DNA of 64,000 nt. It comes from Methanococcoides sp052057775 (GTDB lineage Archaea; Halobacteriota; Methanosarcinia; Methanosarcinales; Methanosarcinaceae). Under the pieces are notes generated by a model. That model saw only the letters and a list, made by a program, of their open reading frames with translations. It was not told the DNA's origin and made no database searches. How positions within the stretch are numbered: the stretch's first letter is position 1; the number at the start of each line of letters is the position of its first letter. Below, one piece after another: positions 16,799-26,446 of this stretch. The translations under genes were made by a program, and so were the position numbers. The stretch covers positions 186,001 to 250,000 of the forward strand of contig NZ_CP195121.1 of the NCBI RefSeq assembly GCF_052057775.1, written 5' to 3'.

Positions 16799-17767
16799 AT
16801 GAAATCCTCAAAAGATCTTCTTACAGACAGGTTCGGCCGAACGGTCACAAGTCTACGGATCTCACTTACCAATCGTTGCAACCTTGACTGCATATATTGC
16901 CACAGTGAAGGTGACGAAGGGGCCCGGGATGAGATGACGGTTGAAATGATCGCACAGATAGTGAACACTGCGGCAAAGTTCGGCGTCAAAAAGGTCAAGT
17001 TCTCTGGAGGAGAGCCCCTTCTCAGGAAAGATTTTGAGGATATACTCAGAGCATTACCACAACTGAAAGATGTTTCAGTTACCACTAACGGAGTCCTTCT
17101 TAAAAGTCGGGCCCACACACTTAAAGAAGCAGGACTGGACCGTGTTAATGTCAGTCTGGACACCCTTGACCCTGAAAAATATGCTTATATCACACATGGG
17201 AGGCCGGAAGACCTCAATGAGGTGCTCGAAGGCATTGAAGCAGCTATCGATGCAGGACTTACTCCTGTGAAGATCAATATGGTCCTCCTAAAAGGCATCA
17301 ATGAGAATGAGATCGATGACATGCTTGAGTTCGTCCGGCGCCATAGTGGAGACCTTGTGTTACAGATAATACAGGTCATGGACTTCAGGGACGGTGCGCA
17401 ATACAACCTGGATGCTGAAAAGATCGAGAAGGAACTTGAAAGGCATGCAGATGAGATAAAGATGCGAAAAATGCATCACCGTAAAAGCTATATCATCGAC
17501 GGGGCAGAAGTTGAGTTCGTAAGGCCGATCGAGAATGCGGAATTCTGCGCCAACTGCAACAGGCTAAGGATAACAGCAGATGGTAAGCTAAAGCCCTGCC
17601 TACTGGTAAACAATAATCTTATAGACTTCACAAATGCTGAGCCGGAGGAGCTTCCAGAACTCCTTAGGACATCTATAGAACGCAGGATACCATTCTATAT
17701 GGACTCCGGAAAAGAAAGGATCATAGAAAAAAGAACAATAATCGGAGATAGAGAAAATGGAAGTTGA
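16799..17767 (+). CDS. moaA: GTP 3',8-cyclase (MoaA-type radical SAM enzyme)
   Basis: The 322-residue enzyme makes the first intermediate of molybdopterin. The radical SAM cluster is C27/C31/C34 in CNLDCIYC, with KFSGGEPLLR for SAM binding. The second cluster is the C-terminal CANCNRLR plus a cysteine 13 residues on in KPCLLVN. The last two glycines of canonical MoaA are replaced by an RENGS end. Start ATG 16799 gives the family start TDRFGR at residue 9; GTG 16787 is in frame but adds nothing conserved. It overlaps the small downstream gene by 11 bases. Confidence 0.88.
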   Translation: MKSSKDLLTDRFGRTVTSLRISLTNRCNLDCIYCHSEGDEGARDEMTVEMIAQIVNTAAKFGVKKVKFSGGEPLLRKDFEDILRALPQLKDVSVTTNGVLLKSRAHTLKEAGLDRVNVSLDTLDPEKYAYITHGRPEDLNEVLEGIEAAIDAGLTPVKINMVLLKGINENEIDDMLEFVRRHSGDLVLQIIQVMDFRDGAQYNLDAEKIEKELERHADEIKMRKMHHRKSYIIDGAEVEFVRPIENAEFCANCNRLRITADGKLKPCLLVNNNLIDFTNAEPEELPELLRTSIERRIPFYMDSGKERIIEKRTIIGDRENGS

Positions 17768-17906
17768 ACTTACAGTCGATGGCAAGGATATTGAGATAAA
17801 TCATTTCGTACAGAAGATCCTGGGAGCAATGGCAAGCTCTTCAGTGGAGACCCTTCATGGCGTTGACACTGACTGGAATGATATTACCATCAAGCTGAAA
17901 AAATAA
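17757..17906 (+). CDS. Small conserved-looking acidic protein, function unknown
   Basis: This 49-residue reading frame overlaps the end of moaA by 11 bases and ends at TAA 17904-17906. It starts MEVELTVDGKDIEIN, then a helical stretch FVQKILGAMASS, and ends in alternating DITIKLKK, giving a beta-alpha-beta look. It is the only open frame in the stretch and has the codon choice of its neighbours. The overlap implies co-translation with MoaA. I do not recognise a named family; small companions of this kind exist in other methanogens. Confidence 0.7.
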   Translation: MEVELTVDGKDIEINHFVQKILGAMASSSVETLHGVDTDWNDITIKLKK

Positions 17907-17949
17907 GACAACTTTTTAAGATCACTTTTTTAACATCTGGCCGGAAGTA

Positions 17950-18735
17950 TCAGACCAGATGCTCTATATCAGAAAAATTGATAGTAGATGTTGAATCCAG
18001 AGAGATCGGTGTCACAGAAATGCGGCCATTCTCAATGGCATTGACATCGGTACCTTCTTCTGCTTCATGTATAAGGTCACCTGTGATCCAGTAGTATGAG
18101 GTCCCCCGAGGATCATGACGCTCTTCCACATCGGTCCTGAAGAACTTGCGTGCAAGCCTTGTGATCTCCACTTCACAGTCATCTTCTGCAAAATGGGGGA
18201 TGTTGATGTTCAGAAGGTCTACATTTTCAGGAAGCCCTTCCTTTAGCACTTTCCTTGCAACACGGTTCACATACTTCACTGCTACATCGAAATCATGCTG
18301 GAAATCCCGGAGGTCATCGAACTTCAGACCTTCCTCTGTCACCTGAATGGAAGCAGCGATCGCAGGAACACCATGACTTGCACCCTCAAGTGCAGCACCA
18401 ACGGTCCCTGAGGTTGTGATCGTATCAGTGCTTATGTTCTCACCGATATTGAATCCTGAAAGGATCAGATCAGGCAGTTCCTTCATTATCGAGAATATTC
18501 CCAGGATCACGGAATCGGTAGGTGTACCACCCACAGCATGCACATCTATACCATCGATGGATGTGCGGTTTACACGAAGCGGCTCGAATATAGAAATAGA
18601 CCTTCCAACACCGCTTTGTTGCATTGCCGGTGCTGAAATGGTGACATCACCAAGATCGGCCACACTGCGATAGGCAGCCCTGATACCGGCAGCATAGACA
18701 CCGTCATCGTTTGTGAGCAGTATTCGTTTTGACAT
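17950..18735 (-). CDS. surE: SurE 5'/3'-nucleotidase
   Basis: The 261-residue phosphatase has the SurE start ILLTNDDG, with the metal-binding Asp10-Asp11 and Asn9, then the SGVGRSIS loop, a TPTDSV segment and the metal-binding asparagine in LSGFNIGENIS. It dephosphorylates nucleoside monophosphates. The length is usual. It stands alone, convergent with the 49-residue gene. Confidence 0.92.
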   Translation of the reverse strand: MSKRILLTNDDGVYAAGIRAAYRSVADLGDVTISAPAMQQSGVGRSISIFEPLRVNRTSIDGIDVHAVGGTPTDSVILGIFSIMKELPDLILSGFNIGENISTDTITTSGTVGAALEGASHGVPAIAASIQVTEEGLKFDDLRDFQHDFDVAVKYVNRVARKVLKEGLPENVDLLNINIPHFAEDDCEVEITRLARKFFRTDVEERHDPRGTSYYWITGDLIHEAEEGTDVNAIENGRISVTPISLDSTSTINFSDIEHLV

Positions 18736-18906
18736 CGGTGCTCTCTTTGTCCTTTGTAGTATTATAGTTAATGGAACAAATAAGATGAAAAAGTAAAAAG
18801 AGATATGGAGTGTGGATCAGAGAAAAGATGAACATAAGACCGATATGGTCAGTCAGAGTATAACAATTAAATTGAAATAATGTCGAAAGAACCTTCAATT
18901 GAAGAG

Positions 18907-19191
18907 TTAGCGAGGTAATTGTTCGGACCCGACCTCGGCCCTTACCCTGTTATAACTGAAATTGAACCTGTTGCCAGGATTATCAGAGAACTGACCACCA
19001 TTGACCTCAAAGTCCATTTCCGGGATATTTTCCTTAGACTCCGGGTCATCAAGTATCGGATCACAGAGATAGATCTGCAGATCTCCGGCTGCATCAAGGA
19101 AAACAGAAGGTCTGACACCTGTATGATCATACTCTTCTACTGCACCCCTGAATACAAGGGACATATATTTGACTGACTGCATTGTGATCAT
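18907..19191 (-). CDS. Hypothetical protein, 94 residues
   Basis: I do not recognise this protein. It starts MITMQSVKYMSLVFRGAVEEY and is polar and acidic in the second half, with no signal peptide. ATG 19191 is preferred to longer in-frame starts because AGGAAAG stands just before it. An inverted repeat lies 28 bases upstream. It could be a short lineage-specific gene; the frame has reasonable codon use but no motif proves it. Confidence 0.45.
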   Translation of the reverse strand: MITMQSVKYMSLVFRGAVEEYDHTGVRPSVFLDAAGDLQIYLCDPILDDPESKENIPEMDFEVNGGQFSDNPGNRFNFSYNRVRAEVGSEQLPR

Positions 19192-19218
19192 CTTTCCTAT
19201 CGTATAGTAAGTAGTTAA

Positions 19219-19249
19219 TATGGACATGCATATAGCCAGTGTGTCCATA
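19219..19249. promoter_or_regulatory. Perfect 8-base inverted repeat, operator-like
   Basis: TATGGACA at 19219-19226 is mirrored by TGTCCATA at 19242-19249 with a 15-base spacer. It stands just upstream of the hypothetical gene at 18907 and about 240 bases before alaS. The spacing of arms suits a dimeric regulator. Confidence 0.4.
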
Positions 19250-19383
19250 CATTTTGCATGAAAAGGATAAATGTGAACACATAGATCAGCAACCATACAG
19301 TATCAGGCGGGAAAAACAGGATCAACTAAGGCACCTGCACATAAAATTAGGAAGTAAAGAGCTGTACCCATGGCCCAAATGAG

Positions 19384-19397
19384 AAATATATTTAAAC
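19384..19397 (+). promoter_or_regulatory. Probable TATA box of alaS
   Basis: An AAATATATTTAAAC sequence lies about 100 bases before the alaS start and predicts a transcript leader of about 70 bases. Confidence 0.45.
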
Positions 19398-19487
19398 TAT
19401 TGAAGGATACGTGATAGAACACATTGTACGTACTACATACATTACATACAGCATGATTACAAAATAACAATTACAGTTGGAATCATT

Positions 19488-22259
19488 ATGCTTGAAGATG
19501 AATATCAAATCGATTTTTTCTCTGATAATGGATTTGTCAGAAAACAGTGTCCAAAATGTGGAAAATACTTCTGGACACGAGACATTGACAGGTTGACGTG
19601 TGGGGATGCACCATGTGACCCCTATTCATTCATAGGCAATCCCGTATTCAAGAAGAAAATGGAACTTGCAGATATGCGGGAATCTTACCTGAAGTTCTTC
19701 GAAGAAGAGGGACATACCCGTGTTGACAGATATCCGGTCATTGCCAGATGGAGAGACGACATTTACCTTACAATTGCATCAATTGCCGATTTTCAGCCAT
19801 TCGTCACATCAGGACAGGTACCACCACCGGCAAACCCGCTTACGATCTCCCAGCCATGCATCAGGCTTTCAGACCTTGATGCTGTGGGAAGGAGTGGCAG
19901 GCACCTTACTACCTTTGAGATGATGGCACACCATGCTTTCAACAAAAAGGACAAGGAGATCTACTGGAAAGACCACACACTTGAACTGTGTGACGGACTT
20001 CTCAACTCCCTTGGTGCAGACCCAATGGCTGTCACATACAAGGAAGAACCTTGGGCAGGCGGCGGAAATGCCGGACCATGCGTGGAAACACTGATCGGAG
20101 GACTTGAGGTCGCAACACTTGTGTTCATGGACCTGAAGCAGGACAAGAAGGGAGACATCAACATCAAGGGCGACATGTACTCCAAGATGGACAACTACAT
20201 TGTCGATACCGGCTACGGTCTTGAGAGATTTGTCTGGGCATCAAAGGGTTCACCTACCATCTATGATGCAGTATTCCCCGGCATCGTGAATGAGCTTATG
20301 GGACTTGCAGGGATCGAGCACGAGCTTGAGAACGAGGAGTATACCAATATCCTTTCACAGAATGCACGTCTGGCAGGCCTTATGGACGTCAGCGAGAAAG
20401 CTAACCTCTTCGAGCTGAGGAAGCAGGTCGCATCCAGCATCGGCACAACGGTCGAGAAGCTCAGCCAGATAATGGAGCCAGTGGAAAGCGTGTACGCTAT
20501 CACTGACCACACAAGATGCCTCACATTCATGCTCGGTGACGGCGTGATACCATCAAATGTCAAGGCAGGTTACCTTGCAAGGCTTGTTATACGCAGGACC
20601 CTCAGGATGATGAAGGACCTTGACATCATGATACCAATATCCGAGATCGTAAAGATGCACATCGACAACCTGCCGGAATACCCCGAGTTCCAGGAGAACT
20701 TCGATGTAATAGAGGACATCCTATACCACGAGGAGCGTAAGTTCGCTGATACCCTCGAACGTGGCAGAAGAATGATGGAGAAGTCTGCAAAGCAGTACAA
20801 GAAGAGTGGAGAAAAGATCCCTCTGGAGACTATCATCGACATGTATGACAGTCACGGCATCCCGCCGGAGATCTCAAAGTCCGTTGCAGCAGAAGCAGGT
20901 GTTGAGGTAGACCTTCCTGACAACTTCTATTCACTGGTAGCAGACAAGCACAGCAAGTCCGAGGAGAAGGAAGAGAAGGTAATTCCTTTTGCCGACAGGA
21001 TCGCAAAGCTTCCAAAAACAAAGCGCCTGTTCTACGACGAGCCTAACAGGATGGAGTTCGAAGGTGTCGTGCTTGACATATTCGAGAACAATATTGTCCT
21101 TGACAACACACTCCTTTACCCTGAAGGCGGAGGACAGCCTGCTGATCACGGAACACTGGCCGTAGAGGATATCGTCCTCAATGTTGTGGACACCCAGATA
21201 TACGACGGAGTTGTGGTCCACACGATCGATAAGATAGAGGACGAGCTGCACATCAGAAAGGGCGACCTGGTGATCGGCAGGGTCGATGAGGAGCGCCGTA
21301 TGGCACATGCAAGACATCACACTGCAACCCACATAATCAATGATGCTGCAAGAGAGGTCCTCGGAAGCCACATCTGGCAGGCAGGTGCACAGAAGTTCAA
21401 GGACAGGGCACGTCTTGACCTTTCCCACTATAAGCGCATCACCCAGGAAGAGCTGGACCAGATCGAGCTCATCGCAAACCGCACTGTAATGGAGAACAAA
21501 CGCGTCTTAAGCGACTGGATGGACAGGACAGAAGCTGAACAGAAATATGGATTCCGCCTTTACCAGGGTGGTGTGCCACCAGGAAAGCTGATCCGTGTCA
21601 TGCAGGTAGGCAATGACATCGAAGCATGTGCCGGTACCCACTGTACGAACACAGGTCTTGTCGGACCCATCAAGATCCTGAAGACCGAGCGCATCCAGGA
21701 TGGGGTGGAACGTCTGGAATATGCTGCAGGGGAAGCTGCCATAAAGGCAATGCAGGACCTCGAGTCACTTGTACGTGATTCATCCGAGACACTTCGCGTA
21801 TCAGCGGAACAGTTGCCATCTACCATTGAGAGGTTCTTCGATGAATGGAAGGATTTAAAGAAGGAGAACACCAGGCTCAAGGAAGAACTCGCACATACAA
21901 GGGTAAGCCAGCTGGTAACAGAAGCTGAGAACATTAACGGCATCAGGGTCATCGCAAAGTCGATCTCACACGCAGACAGCGACGAACTTACAAAAACCGC
22001 TGGTCAGTTGACCGAAGAGAAAGATGTCGTAGCAGTGCTCATCAGCGAAATGAACGGCGTTAAGATCGTCGCAGCTGCCGGAGAGGATGCTGTAAAGAAT
22101 GGCATCAATGTGGGCTCAATAGTCAAAGAGATGTCCGCGATCGTTGGCGGCGGTGGCGGAGGACGTCCAAATATGGCACGTGGTGGCGGAACAGATACTT
22201 CAAAGATGGATGAGGCCCTGAACAGAAGTATTGAGCTCTTGAAAGAGCAGATAAAATAA
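19488..22259 (+). CDS. alaS: Alanyl-tRNA synthetase, archaeal type
   Basis: The 923-residue enzyme charges tRNA-Ala. The archaeal N-terminal extension carries a zinc-like CPKC...C...C set (residues about 21-46). The class II core has RDDIYLTIASIADFQP, and HLTTFEMMAHHAF. The editing domain has ARHHTATHI and the paired CAGTHC further on. A coiled coil and a DHHA1 domain end in a glycine-rich GGGGGGRP tail. The length fits archaeal AlaRS. A hairpin terminator follows. Confidence 0.95.
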   Translation: MLEDEYQIDFFSDNGFVRKQCPKCGKYFWTRDIDRLTCGDAPCDPYSFIGNPVFKKKMELADMRESYLKFFEEEGHTRVDRYPVIARWRDDIYLTIASIADFQPFVTSGQVPPPANPLTISQPCIRLSDLDAVGRSGRHLTTFEMMAHHAFNKKDKEIYWKDHTLELCDGLLNSLGADPMAVTYKEEPWAGGGNAGPCVETLIGGLEVATLVFMDLKQDKKGDINIKGDMYSKMDNYIVDTGYGLERFVWASKGSPTIYDAVFPGIVNELMGLAGIEHELENEEYTNILSQNARLAGLMDVSEKANLFELRKQVASSIGTTVEKLSQIMEPVESVYAITDHTRCLTFMLGDGVIPSNVKAGYLARLVIRRTLRMMKDLDIMIPISEIVKMHIDNLPEYPEFQENFDVIEDILYHEERKFADTLERGRRMMEKSAKQYKKSGEKIPLETIIDMYDSHGIPPEISKSVAAEAGVEVDLPDNFYSLVADKHSKSEEKEEKVIPFADRIAKLPKTKRLFYDEPNRMEFEGVVLDIFENNIVLDNTLLYPEGGGQPADHGTLAVEDIVLNVVDTQIYDGVVVHTIDKIEDELHIRKGDLVIGRVDEERRMAHARHHTATHIINDAAREVLGSHIWQAGAQKFKDRARLDLSHYKRITQEELDQIELIANRTVMENKRVLSDWMDRTEAEQKYGFRLYQGGVPPGKLIRVMQVGNDIEACAGTHCTNTGLVGPIKILKTERIQDGVERLEYAAGEAAIKAMQDLESLVRDSSETLRVSAEQLPSTIERFFDEWKDLKKENTRLKEELAHTRVSQLVTEAENINGIRVIAKSISHADSDELTKTAGQLTEEKDVVAVLISEMNGVKIVAAAGEDAVKNGINVGSIVKEMSAIVGGGGGGRPNMARGGGTDTSKMDEALNRSIELLKEQIK

Positions 22260-22261
22260 CC

Positions 22262-22308
22262 AGGAAGGCCTTGCTGTTCAAAGCGGGCCTTCTTCAAATC
22301 TTTTTTTC
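22262..22308 (+). terminator. Hairpin terminator after alaS
   Basis: GAAGGCC soon after the stop pairs with GGCCTTC about 15 bases on, and a seven-T run follows at about 22301-22307. Confidence 0.55.
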
Positions 22309-22576
22309 ACCATATTTTCTTTTGAAAATTTAATTCTTGAGGATCACAATACCCATCGGGATCATTTCTTTTGCACTCTTTTATCAGATCTTGTTTCATT
22401 TTGTCCTTACAACAATGATTACAGATTCCTGTTTACTACAGGTATCCTCCCACCTCATCAAGGAATGCTACCAGAGCGGAAAATTGACGCAAATATACAT
22501 CGAAAAAAATAGAATGATTTGAAAACATTAATATTAGAAAAAAAACAATAGTAAGTACCGAAATTGTGAGGATAAG
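22309..22576. other. Gene-free stretch before the receiver-domain gene
   Basis: Nothing firm is seen here. One short frame (22337-22522) starts at TTG, lacks a ribosome site and has no motif. AT-rich sequence around 22520-22555 probably holds the promoter of the downstream gene, whose ribosome site GAGGA precedes ATG 22577. Confidence 0.4.
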
Positions 22577-23647
22577 ATGTCTGCAGAAGAAACTGACGAG
22601 ATCATGAGCACGCTTTGTAAGGAACTAACCACAAAGAATGCATTAATGTTAGCACCGGTAAATGTGTTCAGTGAGAGGATGATCTATTTCTATACATATT
22701 CTGCAATGAAATGGGATCCATCGCGCAACATTGTGTGGCTATGCCTTAAGACATCCAGAAAACATGTGCTTGAAAAATTCGAAGAGTATGGGCTTGAAGT
22801 AGAAGGGGTGATGGATAGAATATGGTTCATTGACACGGAAGGACCTGGCAAGAACGATCCGAACACCCTGTACTGCAGTTCTGTATCAGATTATATCAGG
22901 ATCGGTTCACATGCATCAAAATTATTCAGCCAGAACCCGGGATCCATCCTTGTTCTTGACGACCTCACAGTACTTTCCAAGGACAACCTGCAGATAGTGG
23001 AGAATTTCATCAAATTCCTTGAAAGAACTGTCCGTGATAAGCAGGGCAGCATTATATCCATGCTTGGAAAAGGTGCCCTCCCGGCAGACACCGAAGGCCT
23101 GATGCGTTCCTTCTTTGACGTCATCGTCGATATTACAGAACAGGGTAAGATCCATACCGATATAGGGATGAGCAGTTTAGACCTTCAGTATTCCATCATT
23201 GACGGGAAGATCGATCTGAGCTACAGTCAGCAGAAGATGAAAAAGGACAGGCTGAAGATCCTTGTAGTGGACGATGAACCGGACATCCCCGAACTGATAC
23301 GACTTTCCCTTGCCACCGAACCATATGATTTCATCATAGCATACAGTGGTGAAGAGGCCGTAAAGAAAGCTACCGAAGAACTACCCGACCTGATCCTGCT
23401 GGATATCATGATGCCGGACATGGACGGATATGAGGTCGTGGAGAAACTCAAGCAGAGGAGCGATACGACTGATATTGCGGTCATAATGGTCTCCGCAAAG
23501 ACGGAGGTCGAGGACAAGCTCAAGGGAATGAAGCTCGGGATCGATGATTATATCTCAAAGCCTTTTGATAAGAGGGAGATCAATGCCCGTATCAAGATGG
23601 TCATGAAGAGATTTGGCTGGGAACCACAGGAAACAAGCTCCAGCTAA
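22577..23647 (+). CDS. Response-regulator receiver fused behind a RecA-like domain lacking a Walker A
   Basis: The 356-residue protein has two parts. Residues 1-215 look like the RecA/KaiC-like fold of DUF835/RAD55-type signalling proteins, with the Walker B-like SILVLDDL (about 123-130) but no GxxGxGK(T/S) loop. Residues 226-350 are a full receiver domain: acidic Asp232/Asp233, phospho-acceptor Asp276 in LLDIMMPDMDG, and Lys328 in ISKPF. The receiver is at the C-terminus, the reverse of common output regulators. There is no DNA-binding domain, so it probably acts by protein contact. It stands alone; no kinase is adjacent. Confidence 0.8.
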   Translation: MSAEETDEIMSTLCKELTTKNALMLAPVNVFSERMIYFYTYSAMKWDPSRNIVWLCLKTSRKHVLEKFEEYGLEVEGVMDRIWFIDTEGPGKNDPNTLYCSSVSDYIRIGSHASKLFSQNPGSILVLDDLTVLSKDNLQIVENFIKFLERTVRDKQGSIISMLGKGALPADTEGLMRSFFDVIVDITEQGKIHTDIGMSSLDLQYSIIDGKIDLSYSQQKMKKDRLKILVVDDEPDIPELIRLSLATEPYDFIIAYSGEEAVKKATEELPDLILLDIMMPDMDGYEVVEKLKQRSDTTDIAVIMVSAKTEVEDKLKGMKLGIDDYISKPFDKREINARIKMVMKRFGWEPQETSSS

Positions 23648-23719
23648 AACCTTCTTTTTTAGCACTTTTTTCACTCCGGAACAAAATACAGGAACATATC
23701 ATAGTTCCAACCAGATATG

Positions 23720-23727
23720 TTTAAATA
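23720..23727 (+). promoter_or_regulatory. Probable TATA box of valS
   Basis: TTTAAATA lies about 70 bases before the valS ATG, in a short intergenic region that also holds the T-rich end of the previous transcript. Confidence 0.4.
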
Positions 23728-23790
23728 ATCTTACGCCTCTCAATCTAACAAAATATACGATAACTGTTTAACTATCATTGGAGTGTTTTA

Positions 23791-26388
23791 ATGGCGATTC
23801 CTAAAGAATACGACCCTCATGAAATAGAAGAAAAATGGCAAGATACCTGGGACATGTCAATGTATCATTTTGACTGGAAGGACAACACCCGTCCACAGTA
23901 CATAATAGATACACCACCACCATATCCCACAGGAAATTTCCACATCGGAAATTCACTCAACTGGTGTTATATCGATTTTGTTGCGAGATACAAGAGAATG
24001 CAGGGATTCAATGTGATGTTCCCTCAGGGATGGGACTGTCACGGCCTGCCTACCGAAGTAAAGGTAGAGGAGATGCACGGGATCACAAAGAATCAGGTCC
24101 CTCGTGCAGAGTTCAGGAACATGTGTGAGGAAATGACTACAGGCAACATCGAGAAGATGCGTGCCACAATGCTGCGCCTTGGATTCTCCACGGACTGGAG
24201 CAACGAGTTCATCACAATGGACCCTGACTATTATGTCAAGACCCAGACATCCTTTGTCAGGATGAAAGATATGGGACGCTTATACCAGTCAGAGCACCCT
24301 GTGAACTGGTGTCCAAGATGTGAAACAGCCATTGCTTTTGCAGAGGTCGAATACGATGCAAGGGAAACAAAGCTCAACTTCCTTCACTTCGACAAACTTG
24401 AGATCGCCACAACAAGACCTGAACTGCTCGCAGCATGTGTTGCGGTTGCCATCAACCCCGATGATGAACGCTACAATGAGCACATCGGACAGACTGTGAA
24501 GGTCCCGCTGTTCGGCCATGACGTAAAGGTCATCGGAGACAAGGATGTTGATCCAGCGTTTGGTACCGGTGTCGTCATGATCTGTACATTTGGTGACAAA
24601 CAGGATGTAAGATGGTGGGTAGAGCACGACCTGCCGCTGAGAAAGGCCATTGACAAGAACGGACGTATCACAGAGATCGCAGGCAAGTATGCAGGTATGA
24701 CGATCCCTGAATGTAAGGAAGCCATCATAGAGGACCTTAAGAAAGAAGGATATCTCTATGAGCAGAAGGCACTCGACCAGAACGTCGGAATGTGCTGGAG
24801 ATGCAAGACACCTATCGAGATCCTTTCCGAACGCCAGTGGTTCGTGAAGATCGACAATGATGAGATCCTTAACACAGCTGATGAGATCGAATGGCTCCCT
24901 GAGTACATGAAGGTCAGGCTGCAGAACTGGGCAGGAACCATGGAATGGGACTGGTGTATATCACGCCAGAGGATATTCGCAACCCCGATCCCTGTATGGT
25001 ACTGTAAGAAATGTGGCGAGGTCATGGTAGCAGAAGAGGAATGGTTACCTATCGACCCTACACAGGAACAGCCACTGGCAGCATGTAAATGTGGCTCCAC
25101 CGACTTCGAGGCAGAAGAAGACGTACTGGATACCTGGATGGACTCATCCCTTACAGCACTGCACGTTGCAGGCTGGCTGACCGATAAGGAAATGAGGAAC
25201 CCGACACAGCTGCGTCCACAGGGACACGACATCATACGCACATGGGCATTCTACAGCATCCTGCGTTCAATGGCACTTACAGGCAAGAGGCCATGGGATT
25301 CCATCCTCATCAACGGAATGGTCCTTGGAGAGGATGGCCACAAGATGAGCAAGTCACTTGGAAACATTATCTCACCGGAAGAAGTTATTGCAAAGTACAG
25401 TGCTGATTCATTCAGGCAGTGGGCTGCCGTAGGAGGTTCCACCGGTTCAGATGTCATGTTCAGGTGGAAGGATGTCGTATCAGCATCAAGGTTCTTCACA
25501 AAGATGTGGAGTATCTACCGTTTCTCCATGTCCCACCTTGAGGACAATATCTCCGAGATCGCTAACAGCAAACCTGAAGATCTTGCTATCATCGACAAAT
25601 GGCTTCTGAGCAACCTCAACAGACTTATCAGATCAGTTACCGAAAGTCTTGATACATACCAGTTTGACGAAGCATACAAGTCCATCAGAGGATTCGCATG
25701 GGAGACCCTTGCTGACAACTACATCGAACTTGTCAAGTCCAGGCTGTACGGAGATGACGAGGAAGCCCGCAAGGCTGCACAGTACGCACTCTACCAGGCT
25801 ATCAATACACTGGCACGTATGCTTGCGCCTTTCGCACCATTCTTTGCCGAGGAGATGTACTCCAGGCTTGGAGAAGGAAGCGTACATGCACAGAGCTGGC
25901 CGGAAGTTGATGAATCCCTGATTAGTGAGAACATTGAGAAGGAAGGGGAGCTCATCAAGGAGATCGCCGGAAATGTCAGAAGGTACAAATCCGAATCAGG
26001 AATGGCACTTAACGCGCCTCTTGAGAAGATCGAGGTCTACGCCACCCTTGAGGACGTATCCGACCTTACAGGCGTTACGAACTCAGCAGTAGAGGTCATC
26101 GAAGGTGAACCTGACTTTGAATATGTTCCTGTGAACATCAAGCCGAACATGGGCATCATTGGTCCGAAGTTCAGGAAGCAGGCAGGAGCTATCATCAAGA
26201 CACTCACATCAATGGACCCTGTGGAAGTTGCAGACATCGCTTCAAAGGGCAACATCAACATAACAGTTGATGGTGAGGACATTGAGCTTGAGCCGGAAAG
26301 CATCGTCATTGAGAAAGAGGTCATCTCAGCCGGCAGGGCTGTGGATGTCCTTGATGTCAACGGCACTGTCGTCGTGATAGTGCGCTGA
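23791..26388 (+). CDS. valS: Valyl-tRNA synthetase
   Basis: The 865-residue class I synthetase has the HIGH motif as FHIGN after PPPYPTG, and KMSKS in HKMSKSLGNII. The editing domain begins LEIATTRPELL. EWDWCISRQRIFATPIPVWYC and DVLDTWMDSSLTAL with the paired CxxC zinc-like sites are of the archaeal ValRS type. The length fits ValRS and is too short for IleRS (about 1050). The stop is followed by the hairpin that also carries the next promoter. Confidence 0.9.
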   Translation: MAIPKEYDPHEIEEKWQDTWDMSMYHFDWKDNTRPQYIIDTPPPYPTGNFHIGNSLNWCYIDFVARYKRMQGFNVMFPQGWDCHGLPTEVKVEEMHGITKNQVPRAEFRNMCEEMTTGNIEKMRATMLRLGFSTDWSNEFITMDPDYYVKTQTSFVRMKDMGRLYQSEHPVNWCPRCETAIAFAEVEYDARETKLNFLHFDKLEIATTRPELLAACVAVAINPDDERYNEHIGQTVKVPLFGHDVKVIGDKDVDPAFGTGVVMICTFGDKQDVRWWVEHDLPLRKAIDKNGRITEIAGKYAGMTIPECKEAIIEDLKKEGYLYEQKALDQNVGMCWRCKTPIEILSERQWFVKIDNDEILNTADEIEWLPEYMKVRLQNWAGTMEWDWCISRQRIFATPIPVWYCKKCGEVMVAEEEWLPIDPTQEQPLAACKCGSTDFEAEEDVLDTWMDSSLTALHVAGWLTDKEMRNPTQLRPQGHDIIRTWAFYSILRSMALTGKRPWDSILINGMVLGEDGHKMSKSLGNIISPEEVIAKYSADSFRQWAAVGGSTGSDVMFRWKDVVSASRFFTKMWSIYRFSMSHLEDNISEIANSKPEDLAIIDKWLLSNLNRLIRSVTESLDTYQFDEAYKSIRGFAWETLADNYIELVKSRLYGDDEEARKAAQYALYQAINTLARMLAPFAPFFAEEMYSRLGEGSVHAQSWPEVDESLISENIEKEGELIKEIAGNVRRYKSESGMALNAPLEKIEVYATLEDVSDLTGVTNSAVEVIEGEPDFEYVPVNIKPNMGIIGPKFRKQAGAIIKTLTSMDPVEVADIASKGNINITVDGEDIELEPESIVIEKEVISAGRAVDVLDVNGTVVVIVR

Positions 26389-26406
26389 CCAAAACAGTTA
26401 TTTTTG

Positions 26407-26446
26407 CCCCCGCTCTAGTTTTATATAACTAAAAGCGGGGGTTTTT
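26407..26446 (+). terminator. valS terminator hairpin with the uspA TATA box in its loop
   Basis: CCCCCGCT at 26407-26414 pairs perfectly with AGCGGGGG at 26434-26441, followed by five T bases at 26442-26446. The loop adds a second stem, TAGTT against AACTA. TTATATAA inside the loop is centred about 23 bases before ATG 26447 of the stress protein, the spacing of a leaderless archaeal promoter. The T run of the terminator directly touches that ATG. Confidence 0.7.

Noticed and set aside
22337..22522. 61-codon frame between alaS and the receiver gene
   Set aside because: TTG start, no ribosome site, no motif, and composition like the surrounding spacer.
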